Source: Cyclobacteriaceae bacterium (lineage in GTDB: Bacteria > Bacteroidota > Bacteroidia > Cytophagales > Cyclobacteriaceae). From it: a stretch of 64,000 nucleotides of DNA. Within the stretch, counting starts at the first letter, position 1. Each line of letters starts with the position of its first letter. The notes beneath the pieces were generated by a model. That model did not search any database. It saw only the letters and a program-made list of their open reading frames with translations, and was not told where the DNA came from. The translations under genes and the position numbers were made by a program. The stretch spans positions 1 through 64,000 of the forward strand of contig JANQOR010000035.1 of the NCBI GenBank assembly GCA_028285685.1. Reading direction: 5' to 3'. This document shows positions 36,190-45,874 of the stretch, in pieces.

Positions 36190-37437
36190 ATGACTGGTGT
36201 AATTTTAGAAAGTGATTTAAGGGCCAGAATAAGCGAAATCACGTTAATTGGGATTTTTGTTCTTCAACCTGTTTTTCTTTATTGGACTAAGGGACACTTT
36301 TTGTTTATAACATTCGGGTTTTTACTAATTATATTTCAAGATTGTTTGCGAGGGAAAAGCAGGTTGGTTCATAATAATAAAGCAATTAATTACTATTTGT
36401 TTTTCAGCCTGCCTTTCTTTTCTGTGATTTGGGCTCACTACCCAAGTGAAACATTGTTTCTTGGTGCAATACATTTGATCAATATTTTCATTTTCTACAT
36501 GACCTTGCAGGTTGGGAAAAAGTCTATAATTGGCCTAGTTAGAAAACTAGTAATAGTTATACCAATAATAACTGCATTGATTTTTTTCGCATTTCTAATG
36601 ATTTTTGGTTCGGTTAGAGCGGCCTCTTCAGAAATGAAAGAAGTCGTGTTATCATTCCCTAACATTGGTGCTGCATTTGTGGTATTGTTAATTCCATATC
36701 TTATTATTTCCAAACAATTGGGCTTGAGTAGAAATTGGAGAAATTTTCTTTGGGTCGCCTCTCTTTTTATTATATTCATGTCTGAAGGAAGAAGTGCAAT
36801 TGGACTTTCTATAATGGGTATCTTCCTGACTTATTTTATACTTAAGGGATTCAATTTGAGAATCTTGTTTAAGGCGCTTTCAGTAGCAGGTTTAATTTTA
36901 TTTTCAGGGCTTATCTTAGATACAACGCTTAAAAAGGGCTTGATTAATTCTACTGCCACGAGACTTATAAATAGCACCAATCTAGTTGATAATGTTTTGA
37001 AAGGACCAGACCAATCAGCAGATGATTATAGGCGGGCGCTTCAATATTACTATGGGATTGAGGCTATAAAGGAGAATCCAATATTAGGGATTGGATTTAG
37101 AGGCTTAAAACCTTATATGATTGAAAGGCTACACAATGAGCGTTTGGGTGTTATCTCGCACAATATTATTATAACTACATTAGGTGAGATGGGTTTAATA
37201 AGTTTTCTGCTAGCAGTTTGGATTTTTTGGTACTCCATAGCATCCTTGCGGAAAATCATAAAAAATTATTTTGATGAAGAAGCAAAAACACTTGCTAAAG
37301 CGACAATGATATCAATCATATTAATGATCATTCAGGTTCAGTTTCGACCATTTTTCATTAATCCATTAGCAATAATAATATTGGGGATCGCTTTTGTTCA
37401 AATAAGAAGTTTCAAAATGAACACTAATTCAAATTAA
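36190..37437 (+). CDS. wzy: Wzy-type polymerase / O-antigen ligase family protein
   Basis: 415 aa with about 10-12 membrane segments. The periplasmic loop with ENPILGIGFRGLKP and VISHNIIITTLGEMG is the Wzy_C (O-antigen ligase) signature. In a Wzx/Wzy pathway it would polymerise lipid-linked repeats in the periplasm. It is the only Wzy-like gene in the window, although two flippases and two export channels are present. The low sequence conservation of the family leaves polymerase versus ligase open. Confidence 0.82.
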   Translation: MTGVILESDLRARISEITLIGIFVLQPVFLYWTKGHFLFITFGFLLIIFQDCLRGKSRLVHNNKAINYYLFFSLPFFSVIWAHYPSETLFLGAIHLINIFIFYMTLQVGKKSIIGLVRKLVIVIPIITALIFFAFLMIFGSVRAASSEMKEVVLSFPNIGAAFVVLLIPYLIISKQLGLSRNWRNFLWVASLFIIFMSEGRSAIGLSIMGIFLTYFILKGFNLRILFKALSVAGLILFSGLILDTTLKKGLINSTATRLINSTNLVDNVLKGPDQSADDYRRALQYYYGIEAIKENPILGIGFRGLKPYMIERLHNERLGVISHNIIITTLGEMGLISFLLAVWIFWYSIASLRKIIKNYFDEEAKTLAKATMISIILMIIQVQFRPFFINPLAIIILGIAFVQIRSFKMNTNSN

Positions 37438-37488
37438 AGATAGAAACAATAACATCCAGGTTTAGGTGTCAATGACAAAGAAATCTAT

Positions 37489-38934
37489 ATGCTTTTCAAT
37501 TCATTAGATTTTGCAATTTTTCTTCCAATAGTATTCACAATCTATTGGAGCATAAATAATAGCAAACTAGTTTATCAAAACGGCTTGATAGTAATCGCTA
37601 GTTATATCTTTTATGGTTGGTGGGATTGGAGATTTTTATCTTTGATCCTTTTTAGTACAATTGTGGATTATGTTGTTGGACTTGGTCTTGCAAAGGAAGG
37701 TAATCATACCAAGAGGAAATTGCTGTTAGTTTTAAGTTTAGTCAGTAACCTTGGACTATTAGGGGTTTTTAAATACTACAATTTTTTCCTTGATAACTTT
37801 ATATCTGCATTCCGACTTTTTGGAACAGAGATCCAGGCCAATTCTTTAAACATAATTCTACCTGTTGGGATAAGTTTTTACACCTTTCAAACATTAAGTT
37901 ATACTATTGATGTTTATAGAAAAAAAATTGATCCAACTTCAAACTTTATCGCCTTTTCTGCATTTGTAAGCTTTTTCCCGCAATTGGTTGCTGGACCAAT
38001 TGAACGCGCTAAGAATCTATTACCGCAATTTTACAAGAAAAGGTCATTTGATTATTCCAGCGCAGTTGAAGGGATGCGTCAAATTCTGTGGGGCTTATTC
38101 AAGAAAGTTGTAATAGCAGATAATTGCGCCATTTTTGCAGATCAAATTTTCGCAAATTATGATTTCTTACAAGGCAGTTCCCTTGTATTGGGAGCTTTGT
38201 TCTTTACGATTCAGATTTATTGTGATTTCTCAGGATATTCGGATATAGCAATAGGAACTGCAAAGTTGTTCGGTTTTCAACTCATGCAAAATTTCTCTTT
38301 CCCATATTTTTCAAGGGATATTGCTGAATTCTGGAGGAGGTGGCATATATCATTGTCTACATGGTTTAGGGATTATCTATATATTCCATTAGGTGGAAGT
38401 AGAAGAGGTACCATGGCCAAGATTCGAAACACCTTTTTGATTTTCATTGTTAGTGGATTTTGGCATGGTGCCAATTGGACTTTTGTTTTTTGGGGGGCCT
38501 TAAATGCAATTTATTTCTTACCATTACTTCTGACAAAACGTAATAGGATCAGTCTGGATACAGTAGCTTCTGGAAGACTAGTCCCATCTTTTAAAGATTT
38601 AACAAAAATACTATTCACGTTTTGCCTTACCGTGATAGCATGGATTTTTTTTAGAGCAGAAAATCTGGGTATGGCCTTTAATTATTTGTCAATAATTTTT
38701 TCGGATTCATTGATAAGTACTCCTCTATATCATGACAGGTTTAAGTCGATTTTAGTTCTCATTTGTGCTTTGATATTTTTTATAATTGAGTGGTTTGGAA
38801 GAGAAAATGAGTTTGCGATTGCAAGGATTTTTGAGCAAAACCTTTTCAAGAGGTGGTCTTTGTATTACATGTTGATAATCTTAATAATGTTCTCAATGGG
38901 TAAGGGAGAAAGTTTTATTTATTTTCAATTTTAG
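37489..38934 (+). CDS. MBOAT O-acyltransferase 1 (AlgI/DltB-like)
   Basis: 481 aa polytopic membrane protein. Family marks are SYIFYGWWDWRFL near the N-terminus, the LPVGISFYTFQTLSYTIDVYR block, FPQLVAGPIERAKNLLPQ, FWRRWHISLSTWFRDYLYIPLGGSR and the catalytic histidine in VSGFWHGANWTF. It transfers acyl, usually acetyl, groups across the membrane to polysaccharide. It is paired with an SGNH-like protein 4 bp downstream, the AlgI/AlgJ arrangement, and has a close paralogue at 41936. Confidence 0.92.
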   Translation: MLFNSLDFAIFLPIVFTIYWSINNSKLVYQNGLIVIASYIFYGWWDWRFLSLILFSTIVDYVVGLGLAKEGNHTKRKLLLVLSLVSNLGLLGVFKYYNFFLDNFISAFRLFGTEIQANSLNIILPVGISFYTFQTLSYTIDVYRKKIDPTSNFIAFSAFVSFFPQLVAGPIERAKNLLPQFYKKRSFDYSSAVEGMRQILWGLFKKVVIADNCAIFADQIFANYDFLQGSSLVLGALFFTIQIYCDFSGYSDIAIGTAKLFGFQLMQNFSFPYFSRDIAEFWRRWHISLSTWFRDYLYIPLGGSRRGTMAKIRNTFLIFIVSGFWHGANWTFVFWGALNAIYFLPLLLTKRNRISLDTVASGRLVPSFKDLTKILFTFCLTVIAWIFFRAENLGMAFNYLSIIFSDSLISTPLYHDRFKSILVLICALIFFIIEWFGRENEFAIARIFEQNLFKRWSLYYMLIILIMFSMGKGESFIYFQF

Positions 38935-38938
38935 GATT

Positions 38939-39898
38939 TTGAAGAAATTTTTGGTTCGTAGTATAATCTTTTCTTTAGGTGCAGCTTCCTTTATGATTCC
39001 GTTATTTTCATTAAAGATTGGGGGTGATGATAAAAAATACATTGATGATCCTACCGCATTAATAATTGAAAAAACCACCAGGCTTAAGCATTTGAAATCT
39101 CCAAAACTTATTTTGTTAGGAGGATCAAGTTCATTTTTTGGAATTGATTCGAATAAGTTACAAGATGACCTTGAAATGAATGTGGTAAATATGGCTCAAT
39201 TTGCTGGTTTCGGCTTAAAATTCATGCTACAGCAGACTAAAGGAAATACAAAAGAAGGTGATATTGTTTTATTGAACTTTGAATACTTCCTAAAATTGAA
39301 TATGAGAAGTGAGGTTGAAGAGAAAATAAAAAGATTTCACCCTGAATCTGCAACACTCATAAATGGAGAATCCACCACCTTCACTGAAAATTTGATATAT
39401 AATTTTCAAAATAACATAGAATCTATTGCTACTATTTTGATTCGCTCGATGATAAAAGAGAGTGATACTTATAAGTTCAGCAGAACTGCTAACGAGTATG
39501 GGGACAACATCGGTTATTTGCCATATGAAAATGAAGCAAATAGGTCAAAAATGAAGAAGACAGATTACAGATACTATGAAGGAATTCAACTAATCAAAAA
39601 TTATTTGAAGGATATCGAAAACAATGGAGGAGATGGTTTTATTATGTTTCCTCCAATTTCTGAGTATGCCTCCAATTTGAATAAGGATGTTTACGAAAAG
39701 TACTACCGGGATTTTAAAATAGCATTTGGCAATAGGGTTATTTGTAGCCCATATCAAATGGTTTTTGCAGACTCACTTTTTTTTGATTCCCCATATCATC
39801 TAAACGCTTATGGAAGAAAATTGAGAACAGAAAGAATGATTGAAATTATGAAAGACAAGGTTTTCATTTCATCGGACTTGAATCCCATAGGGAATTGA
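38939..39898 (+). CDS. SGNH/AlgX-J-like membrane-anchored partner of the MBOAT protein
   Basis: 319 aa, start TTG 4 bp after the MBOAT stop. One N-terminal membrane segment (about 6-27) puts the rest in the periplasm. LILLGGSSSFFGIDS gives an SGNH-like nucleophile region, EGDIVLLNFEYF a middle block and DSPYHLNAYGRK the C-terminal Asp/His pair. Proteins of this type complete transfer of acyl groups from the MBOAT protein to the sugar. Sequence conservation is low, so the role rests on motif and position. Confidence 0.7.
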   Translation: MKKFLVRSIIFSLGAASFMIPLFSLKIGGDDKKYIDDPTALIIEKTTRLKHLKSPKLILLGGSSSFFGIDSNKLQDDLEMNVVNMAQFAGFGLKFMLQQTKGNTKEGDIVLLNFEYFLKLNMRSEVEEKIKRFHPESATLINGESTTFTENLIYNFQNNIESIATILIRSMIKESDTYKFSRTANEYGDNIGYLPYENEANRSKMKKTDYRYYEGIQLIKNYLKDIENNGGDGFIMFPPISEYASNLNKDVYEKYYRDFKIAFGNRVICSPYQMVFADSLFFDSPYHLNAYGRKLRTERMIEIMKDKVFISSDLNPIGN

Positions 39899-39955
39899 TA
39901 TTTTAAGTCACACATTTATATCATTTTTGTTCATCGGAGATCCCATTGAAGTTTA

Positions 39956-41020
39956 GTGAGGATAGTTATCATTTCACCCAACGAACCCAGAAACAGGCAA
40001 AAATTTTTGTCGAACCCCCTATTAAGTTCGGGGCATCAAGTTACAGTTTTAAAAATTGCACCGGTAGGCAAGTTTCTTGTTGACTTCTTATCGAATACAA
40101 TTCGTCGCAGACCAGAAATCGTCATAGTTGTAGGTTTTGCTTTCATTTCTTTCTTGAGTGCCGTGATCTTTAAAGCAATGAATGTCCCAGTAGTCTTCCG
40201 ATTTGGTGGCAACAGGATGAAAGATTTAAAATCATTAGTGGATTCCTATAAAGTAAACCGTAGATACGGCATGGTAATCAAGACGATGTTTAATTTTTTT
40301 GTTGCCAAAAGAGTAATAAAAAGCAGCAAATCAGCAATTGTTGTAAATGACAGTTTGAGGCCAATGTTGCCCAATACTATTGAATCCTCCATTTATGTGA
40401 TTCCGCAGTATATTGATGGGGATATTGTTCCAAGGGATTACAATGTAACCGAACCAATTAAAATCCTCACGGTATCTAACCTTAACTATTCAGAGAAAGC
40501 GAAAGGTGTCATCCGCCTAATTAAAGAACTTATCTCTTATTCAAACGCTACTCCTAATATATGCGTACACTTCCAAGTTGCTGGTTCTGGGTTGCATTTC
40601 GATGAAGTAGAAGATTTTATCACCAAAACCGGGGTCCCTGGCAATCTATCAATCGAACTGCTAGGATTTACATCTCAAATTGATGAATGTTACGGTAATG
40701 CAGATATTTTTGTGTATGATTCGAAGCATGATGCAACACCAAATGTAATTCTTGAATCAAAGCGATTTGGCTTGCCGGTTTTAGCAAATCACTGTCCTGA
40801 ATTTGAAAGCATTATTTTTGATGGCAAATCAGGTTTTCTATTTCATAACCCGGATGAATTTCAACCTAAATTGCATGTTTTAATCCACAACGAAGAACTA
40901 AGGATGAAACTTGGCAATGAGGCACAAATTGAGCATACAAATAACTACTCAATTACGGCCATTGGAAGGAAGTTGGATTTAATGATAGACGACTTTCGAG
41001 TTTCAAAGAAGCTGAATTAG
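39956..41020 (+). CDS. GT4-family glycosyltransferase
   Basis: 354 aa, start GTG. GT-B fold: an N-terminal half beginning RIVIISPNEP and a C-terminal nucleotide-sugar half with ILTVSNLNYSEKAKG, VAGSGLHFDEVEDF, the ADIFVYDSKHDATPN segment and the EX7E-type region around NVILESKRFGLPVLAN. It would add one sugar of the repeat unit on the cytoplasmic face. Donor and acceptor unknown. Confidence 0.82.
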   Translation: MRIVIISPNEPRNRQKFLSNPLLSSGHQVTVLKIAPVGKFLVDFLSNTIRRRPEIVIVVGFAFISFLSAVIFKAMNVPVVFRFGGNRMKDLKSLVDSYKVNRRYGMVIKTMFNFFVAKRVIKSSKSAIVVNDSLRPMLPNTIESSIYVIPQYIDGDIVPRDYNVTEPIKILTVSNLNYSEKAKGVIRLIKELISYSNATPNICVHFQVAGSGLHFDEVEDFITKTGVPGNLSIELLGFTSQIDECYGNADIFVYDSKHDATPNVILESKRFGLPVLANHCPEFESIIFDGKSGFLFHNPDEFQPKLHVLIHNEELRMKLGNEAQIEHTNNYSITAIGRKLDLMIDDFRVSKKLN

Positions 41021-41048
41021 TAAGTGAATCAAGAGATGAGTTTTGAAT

Positions 41049-41918
41049 ATGAAAAGTAGCTTAATCAATTTCAATAAAAAACTGAGCAAGAATATTAACC
41101 GGTATCCTCCGTTTGTATACAAAACTTATTTTTTTCTTAATAATGTTATTAAGGAAATCTATTTCAGGAATGAGAGACTTTTTTTAAAAGGTAGATTAGC
41201 TCCAAGAAGTACGAAGAACAGTATCATTTTCTTCACCATACATAAATGTGCATCGACCTATTTAAAGGAAGTATTTTATGAAATCTCAGCTAAAAACGAC
41301 TATATCCCGCTTAATTTATTAAGGTATTTGACAGAACAATCCAATGAGTTGACAGATCCCTCATTCCTTGAAAGGACTTTTCAAACGGAGGGATATTTTC
41401 TTGGGCCATTTAGGTTCTATTTGGATATTCCGAACTTAGATCAGTACAAAGTCCTGCTGATATTAAGGGATCCCCGCGATGTATTGACATCTGATTATTT
41501 CTCTACTTCTTACAGTCATCCAATTGTAAGTGAAAGAAATCGATTGGAACGGGAGGCCGCTTCAAAAATGGACATTGACGAATATGTTATCGGGAAATTG
41601 TCAATTTATAAAGCGAGATATCAAATGTATATTGATAAGTTGATTGGCAAAGAAAACGTGTTGTTTATGAAGTATGAAGATATGATTGATGATTTTCCAG
41701 CTTGGATCAAAAGAATTGTTGACTTTCTTGATATGAATAACAATAACCAAGTAGTCGAAAAAATCATCAATGATTCAAATTTTGAGGTGAATGAAGACCC
41801 TCGCAGTTTTAAAAGAAACATCAAGGCTGGTGATCATAAAAGGAAATTGAAGAAAGAAACAATTGATCACCTCAACAGGGAACTAAAAAGCACTTTGGTG
41901 ACCCTTGGATTTGAGTGA
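41049..41918 (+). CDS. PAPS-dependent sulfotransferase 3
   Basis: 289 aa from ATG 41049 (a TTG lies 6 bp upstream). IFFTIHKCASTYLKEV contains a 5'-PSB loop of HKCAST type, and LILRDPRDVLTSDYFSTS is the 3'-PB site; MKYEDMIDDF is the C-terminal landmark. The 5' loop differs from those of the other two sulfotransferases. It sits between a glycosyltransferase and the second MBOAT gene, 17 bp before the latter, so sulfation and acylation genes are interleaved. Confidence 0.82.
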   Translation: MKSSLINFNKKLSKNINRYPPFVYKTYFFLNNVIKEIYFRNERLFLKGRLAPRSTKNSIIFFTIHKCASTYLKEVFYEISAKNDYIPLNLLRYLTEQSNELTDPSFLERTFQTEGYFLGPFRFYLDIPNLDQYKVLLILRDPRDVLTSDYFSTSYSHPIVSERNRLEREAASKMDIDEYVIGKLSIYKARYQMYIDKLIGKENVLFMKYEDMIDDFPAWIKRIVDFLDMNNNNQVVEKIINDSNFEVNEDPRSFKRNIKAGDHKRKLKKETIDHLNRELKSTLVTLGFE

Positions 41919-41935
41919 TATAAAGCCTCTATCCA

Positions 41936-43387
41936 ATGCTTTTTAATTCAATCGATTTTGTAATCTTCCTACCCCTTGTTTTTATTATATACTGGGTTGT
42001 TGGGTCTTACAATCTAAGGCTTCAGAATGTCTTCATTATACTTTCAAGTTACATTTTCTACGGATGGTGGGATTGGCGATTTCTCTCATTAATTTTTTTA
42101 AGCACCATTGTCGACTATTCAGTGGGCATTGGAATGCGTAATAACTCAGACCGAAGGAAAAAGAAGTTTTTACTTGCCATCAGTATAGTTGTCAATCTAA
42201 GTCTCTTGGGGTTCTTCAAGTACTACAACTTCTTCCTGGAAAATTTTATTGATGCATTTAGCTTTCTTGGATATGGCTTAGGTGGGAGTACACTGGAAAT
42301 TATTCTTCCCGTTGGAATCAGCTTTTATACATTTCAAACACTTAGTTATTCGATTGATATTTATCGCGGAAAACTTGAACCCACCAATGATATAATTGCT
42401 TTTGCGGCCTTTGTATCTTTTTTCCCTCAGTTGGTGGCTGGCCCTATTGAACGTGCTAAGAACCTTTTGCCCCAAATAACAACAAAAAGATATTTTGTTA
42501 TAAAAGAGGGCATGGATGGTATAAGGCTTGGACTGTGGGGGTTCTTTAAAAAAATTGTTATCGCTGATTCCTTGGCGCCCAGTGTTAATCACATCTTTGC
42601 TAACTATCAAGAACTAGGTTCTGGGATACTGATTTTAGGAGCGGTCTTTTTTTCATTTCAAATTTATTGTGACTTTAGTGGCTACTCAGATATAGCACGT
42701 GGTATCGCCAAGTTATTAGGGATTGATCTCATGGTGAACTTCAACTTTCCATATTTTTCAAGAGGAATAGCAGAATTTTGGAGGAAATGGCATATTTCAC
42801 TATCAACTTGGTTTAGGGATTACTTATATATCCCATTGGGAGGGTCCCGTGGTACAACATTCCAATCAATAAGGAATGTATTTGTAATATTTGTTGTCTC
42901 AGGGTTTTGGCACGGGGCGAATTGGACATTTTTGATTTGGGGCACAATCCATGCATTCCTATTTGTCCCCTCATTCATAAGCAATACCAACCGGGTTTAT
43001 CTTGATGATCTAAGGGTTGCAAATTATTTTCTTCCGGCCCTTAAGGAAATTGTCCTAATAATCAAGACCTACCTATTGGTTACAATTGCATGGGTTTTCT
43101 TTAGGGCCCCAACTGTATACGAAGCAATGGATTTTTTGAATTGCATTATTGATTGGTCTTCACAAAAGGGAACATTTTTAAACCCATATGACAATCAGCC
43201 TCTCTTTAAGGAATATTTCTATTTGATAGCATTTATTGCTATCGAATACCTTCTTGTTACCAACACAATAAGCTTATTTAGCAAAAAGCTGGTTCCTTCT
43301 TTAATCGTGGATGCTACCTTTATTTTACTGATTATTATTAATTCCCCTATTAATAATGATTTTTCCTTTATTTATTTTCAGTTTTAA
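41936..43387 (+). CDS. MBOAT O-acyltransferase 2 (AlgI/DltB-like)
   Basis: 483 aa, a close paralogue of the MBOAT protein at 37489 along its whole length, with SYIFYGWWDWRFLSL, LPVGISFYTFQTLSYS, FPQLVAGPIERAKNLLPQ, FWRKWHISLSTWFRDYL and the catalytic His in VSGFWHGANWTF. Both end in the same FIYFQF. The gene is again followed by an SGNH protein, here with a one-base stop/start overlap. Two such pairs suggest acylation of two positions or with two acyl groups. Confidence 0.92.
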   Translation: MLFNSIDFVIFLPLVFIIYWVVGSYNLRLQNVFIILSSYIFYGWWDWRFLSLIFLSTIVDYSVGIGMRNNSDRRKKKFLLAISIVVNLSLLGFFKYYNFFLENFIDAFSFLGYGLGGSTLEIILPVGISFYTFQTLSYSIDIYRGKLEPTNDIIAFAAFVSFFPQLVAGPIERAKNLLPQITTKRYFVIKEGMDGIRLGLWGFFKKIVIADSLAPSVNHIFANYQELGSGILILGAVFFSFQIYCDFSGYSDIARGIAKLLGIDLMVNFNFPYFSRGIAEFWRKWHISLSTWFRDYLYIPLGGSRGTTFQSIRNVFVIFVVSGFWHGANWTFLIWGTIHAFLFVPSFISNTNRVYLDDLRVANYFLPALKEIVLIIKTYLLVTIAWVFFRAPTVYEAMDFLNCIIDWSSQKGTFLNPYDNQPLFKEYFYLIAFIAIEYLLVTNTISLFSKKLVPSLIVDATFILLIIINSPINNDFSFIYFQF

Positions 43388-44292
43388 TGAGAGCTCTAAT
43401 CAAATATCTCACCTTGCTAGCAGCCACAAGTTTTTTGTTTTTAGAAATAGCGACAAGGCTATTGAATTTGAGCGGGCATGCAGTTCCAGCCAAATTAATC
43501 ACAGAAGATAATCTCTACGTACCTGGTACTGATAGTGTTTGGATCAAAGGCGGACTTGGTGAAATTCAAAGTCACTATTCTATAAACCAACAAGGATTCA
43601 ATAGCTTGATAGAATATCATGTGCCCGGCATGGAAAAACTAAGTATCGCGATAATTGGGGATTCTTATATTGAAGGGTTTCATATATCTGTTGAGAACTC
43701 AATTGGTCGATTGTTGGAATCCCGTCTGAAAGATGAAGCAATTGTTCATGAATATGGCAAAAGCTCAGGCAATATTGTGGACTTTGGCCTTATATACCAA
43801 AAACATATTAAGGGCAATTATGACTATTGTTTTGTCTTAATAAGTCAACAAGATTTAAAGCAAACTAAGCCTGGGTTTATGACAAGGGGGGACCTTATAA
43901 AACCATTGAATCTACAACGTAGAATTTATAACCAACTTAGTTCTGTAAGATATTTAAACATAAATCATAAACTTAGATTAAAGATTGAGCAAGTCTTTAA
44001 TGAGAAACTGTCCTTTGGTCAAACTGATAAGTTGGATTCGGATAGCAATGATGTTGACCAAATTAATACTGATGCTATTTCAATGTTCGATTCATCAGTC
44101 GTTTTTCTTTATGAAGAAGATAGATTATCCCATGAAATTGTCAATCAGTTAGGTAGGGAAACAATAAGGATAAATCATGATCACTTGCCAAAGGATTTTG
44201 GGTTTGACCATCATTGGAATTTGAATGGCAGGATAAATTGTGCGGAAACCATTTTACAGTATGTATCAAATCCCACTCAGAGGATTAAATAA
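43387..44292 (+). CDS. SGNH/GDSL hydrolase-like partner of MBOAT 2
   Basis: 301 aa. An N-terminal membrane segment (about 7-25) anchors it. The GDSYIEGF block provides the nucleophile serine and the C-terminal FGFDHHWNLNGR holds the Asp/His pair. It begins within the stop region of the MBOAT gene (TAATG). It is not clearly similar in sequence to the first MBOAT partner (38939), so the two pairs may have different specificities. A 50-bp gap precedes the next glycosyltransferase. Confidence 0.75.
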   Translation: MRALIKYLTLLAATSFLFLEIATRLLNLSGHAVPAKLITEDNLYVPGTDSVWIKGGLGEIQSHYSINQQGFNSLIEYHVPGMEKLSIAIIGDSYIEGFHISVENSIGRLLESRLKDEAIVHEYGKSSGNIVDFGLIYQKHIKGNYDYCFVLISQQDLKQTKPGFMTRGDLIKPLNLQRRIYNQLSSVRYLNINHKLRLKIEQVFNEKLSFGQTDKLDSDSNDVDQINTDAISMFDSSVVFLYEEDRLSHEIVNQLGRETIRINHDHLPKDFGFDHHWNLNGRINCAETILQYVSNPTQRIK

Positions 44293-44345
44293 ATCAGTGT
44301 GTTTTTAATTTACTTTTCCGAGAGCTTAAAATCATAACTAGTAAT

Positions 44346-45497
44346 ATGATGATAAAGGTGCTCAATGTCACAGAGGAAGGTCGAGGTGGGGGTCCCCATG
44401 GAAGGATCGCCCAGGTAGCACACTTCTTACGTGGTAAGGGTGTTGAAACAATTATTTCTTTTCCAAAAAATGGATCCGAACATTTTCAAAAAGAGCTTAA
44501 TCAACTGGGATTGAAATATTATCCAATTTCATTGCATAGAATAACACGCAATAAAATAGAATTACTCTACTATTTTCTGTTTTTCTTCAGTGATATATGG
44601 AACCTTACCCGGGTTATCAGGAAAGAAAATATTGATGTTATCCACGTAAATGGAGCCTATCAATATAAGGCTGCTATAGCAGGCTTTATCTGTAAGACAA
44701 GGGTCATATGGCACCTGAATGATATGTATCAACCTAGGCTGATAAGGTTTGTATTTCGCATATTAAGTCAAAAAGTTGCGCATGGGTTCATTTTTGCTTC
44801 AAAAAAAACAAGGGAATACTATTGGGAGAATTTTATGAGTAAGCGGGCCACAATTGATATCCCGGCACCAGTGGATTTAAAAAAATTTAAGGGGGACCTT
44901 CAAAAGGTTCAAAGAGTTAATTTGGGAAGGGATGATCGAATAAAAATAGCATCTGTTGGATACTTCAACCCAGATAAGGATTTTGAAACGTTGGTGAATG
45001 TTGCGAGCAAAGTTGTTCAAGAGTATCCAAATGGTGATTTTTTGATTGTTGGCAAGGTTTACCATAATCAAGAAGCATATTTTCGCTCGGTTAAGAAAAG
45101 GGTGGATGAGTTAAACCTAAGTAAAAACATACATTTTTTAGGGCATCAATCCGATGTGGCTCAAATATTGAAGGAATGTCATTTTTACCTTTGTACTTCA
45201 CAACGTGAGGCATCACCTATGGCAGTATGGGAAGCCTTGGCGATGGGGATGCCCATTGTTTCAACTGATGTTGGCGATGTAAAACTAGTATTTGAAAAAT
45301 ATAAGACTGGAAGTATTGCCAATATTAAGGATCATAATGGACTTGCGGCGATTTTGATAGGATTGATCAGGGATCCTGGGTTAACCATGAACTACAAGAA
45401 AAATTCCCTTAACGCCATTAATGAGTTTGACATTTCTACAATTGCAAGCAAACATTTGGATATATATACTACAGTAGCACTGCGATGCCTTGGATAG
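44346..45497 (+). CDS. GT4-family glycosyltransferase
   Basis: 383 aa. The N-terminal VLNVTEEGRGGGPHGRI glycine-rich loop and the C-terminal region with SVGYFNPDKDFETLV, IVGKVYHNQ, HFLGHQSDVAQIL and the STSQREASPMAVWEALA-type motif (TSQREASPMAVWEA) show a GT-B retaining enzyme. Two ATG codons (44346 and 44349) are possible starts. It is the last gene before a 377-bp gap. Confidence 0.85.
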   Translation: MMIKVLNVTEEGRGGGPHGRIAQVAHFLRGKGVETIISFPKNGSEHFQKELNQLGLKYYPISLHRITRNKIELLYYFLFFFSDIWNLTRVIRKENIDVIHVNGAYQYKAAIAGFICKTRVIWHLNDMYQPRLIRFVFRILSQKVAHGFIFASKKTREYYWENFMSKRATIDIPAPVDLKKFKGDLQKVQRVNLGRDDRIKIASVGYFNPDKDFETLVNVASKVVQEYPNGDFLIVGKVYHNQEAYFRSVKKRVDELNLSKNIHFLGHQSDVAQILKECHFYLCTSQREASPMAVWEALAMGMPIVSTDVGDVKLVFEKYKTGSIANIKDHNGLAAILIGLIRDPGLTMNYKKNSLNAINEFDISTIASKHLDIYTTVALRCLG

Positions 45498-45874
45498 ACG
45501 TCAATTCCAAAACGAAAAAAGCGGTATTAAATCGAGAATACGTCAAAGCGAGATATAATTTGGGCTAATATCAAAATATACTACGTTCCTAATTTTTGTA
45601 TTGGATGGAAATAGGAGAAATCTCCTGGACTCTCCAAACCCTCCTCACCTCCTTTTGAAGGAGCTACTCTTCGATTTGTCAAACTGCAAAGCGAGAAACC
45701 AATTTACGTAACAGAATCAGCTCACTCGAGTTAGATTGATTTTGTGACTTTATCTCATATCAACGAGTCAGAATGTCAATATTCTTTCTCAATTGTACTC
45801 AATCTTACTTAACTTATCTGGTGGTTTCATAAATTTGCGCCGACTTCAAATTGTACCCTATTCACCAGTTTCCA
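45498..45874. other. Intergenic region, 377 bp, with one small hairpin and a promoter
   Basis: No reading frame here resembles a known protein. A small perfect hairpin lies at 45649-45663 (CTCCTT, TTG loop, AAGGAG) with no T-run. The promoter box listed separately is at its right end. The base composition is A/T-rich like the surroundings. Confidence 0.6.
45803..45837 (+). promoter_or_regulatory. Candidate Bacteroidota-type promoter upstream of the WcaI-like gene
   Basis: TAAATTTG at 45830-45837 matches the -7 consensus TAnnTTTG exactly. A TTG at 45803-45805 is 24 bp upstream, longer than the usual spacer, so the -33 element is uncertain. A transcript from here would begin about 45843, which favours the TTG at 45875 over the TTG at 45851 as the start codon of the next gene. 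Confidence 0.5.

Noticed and set aside
45649-45663. Hairpin as terminator of the upstream glycosyltransferase
   Set aside because: Stem of 6 bp with no following T-run and 150 bp from the stop codon.
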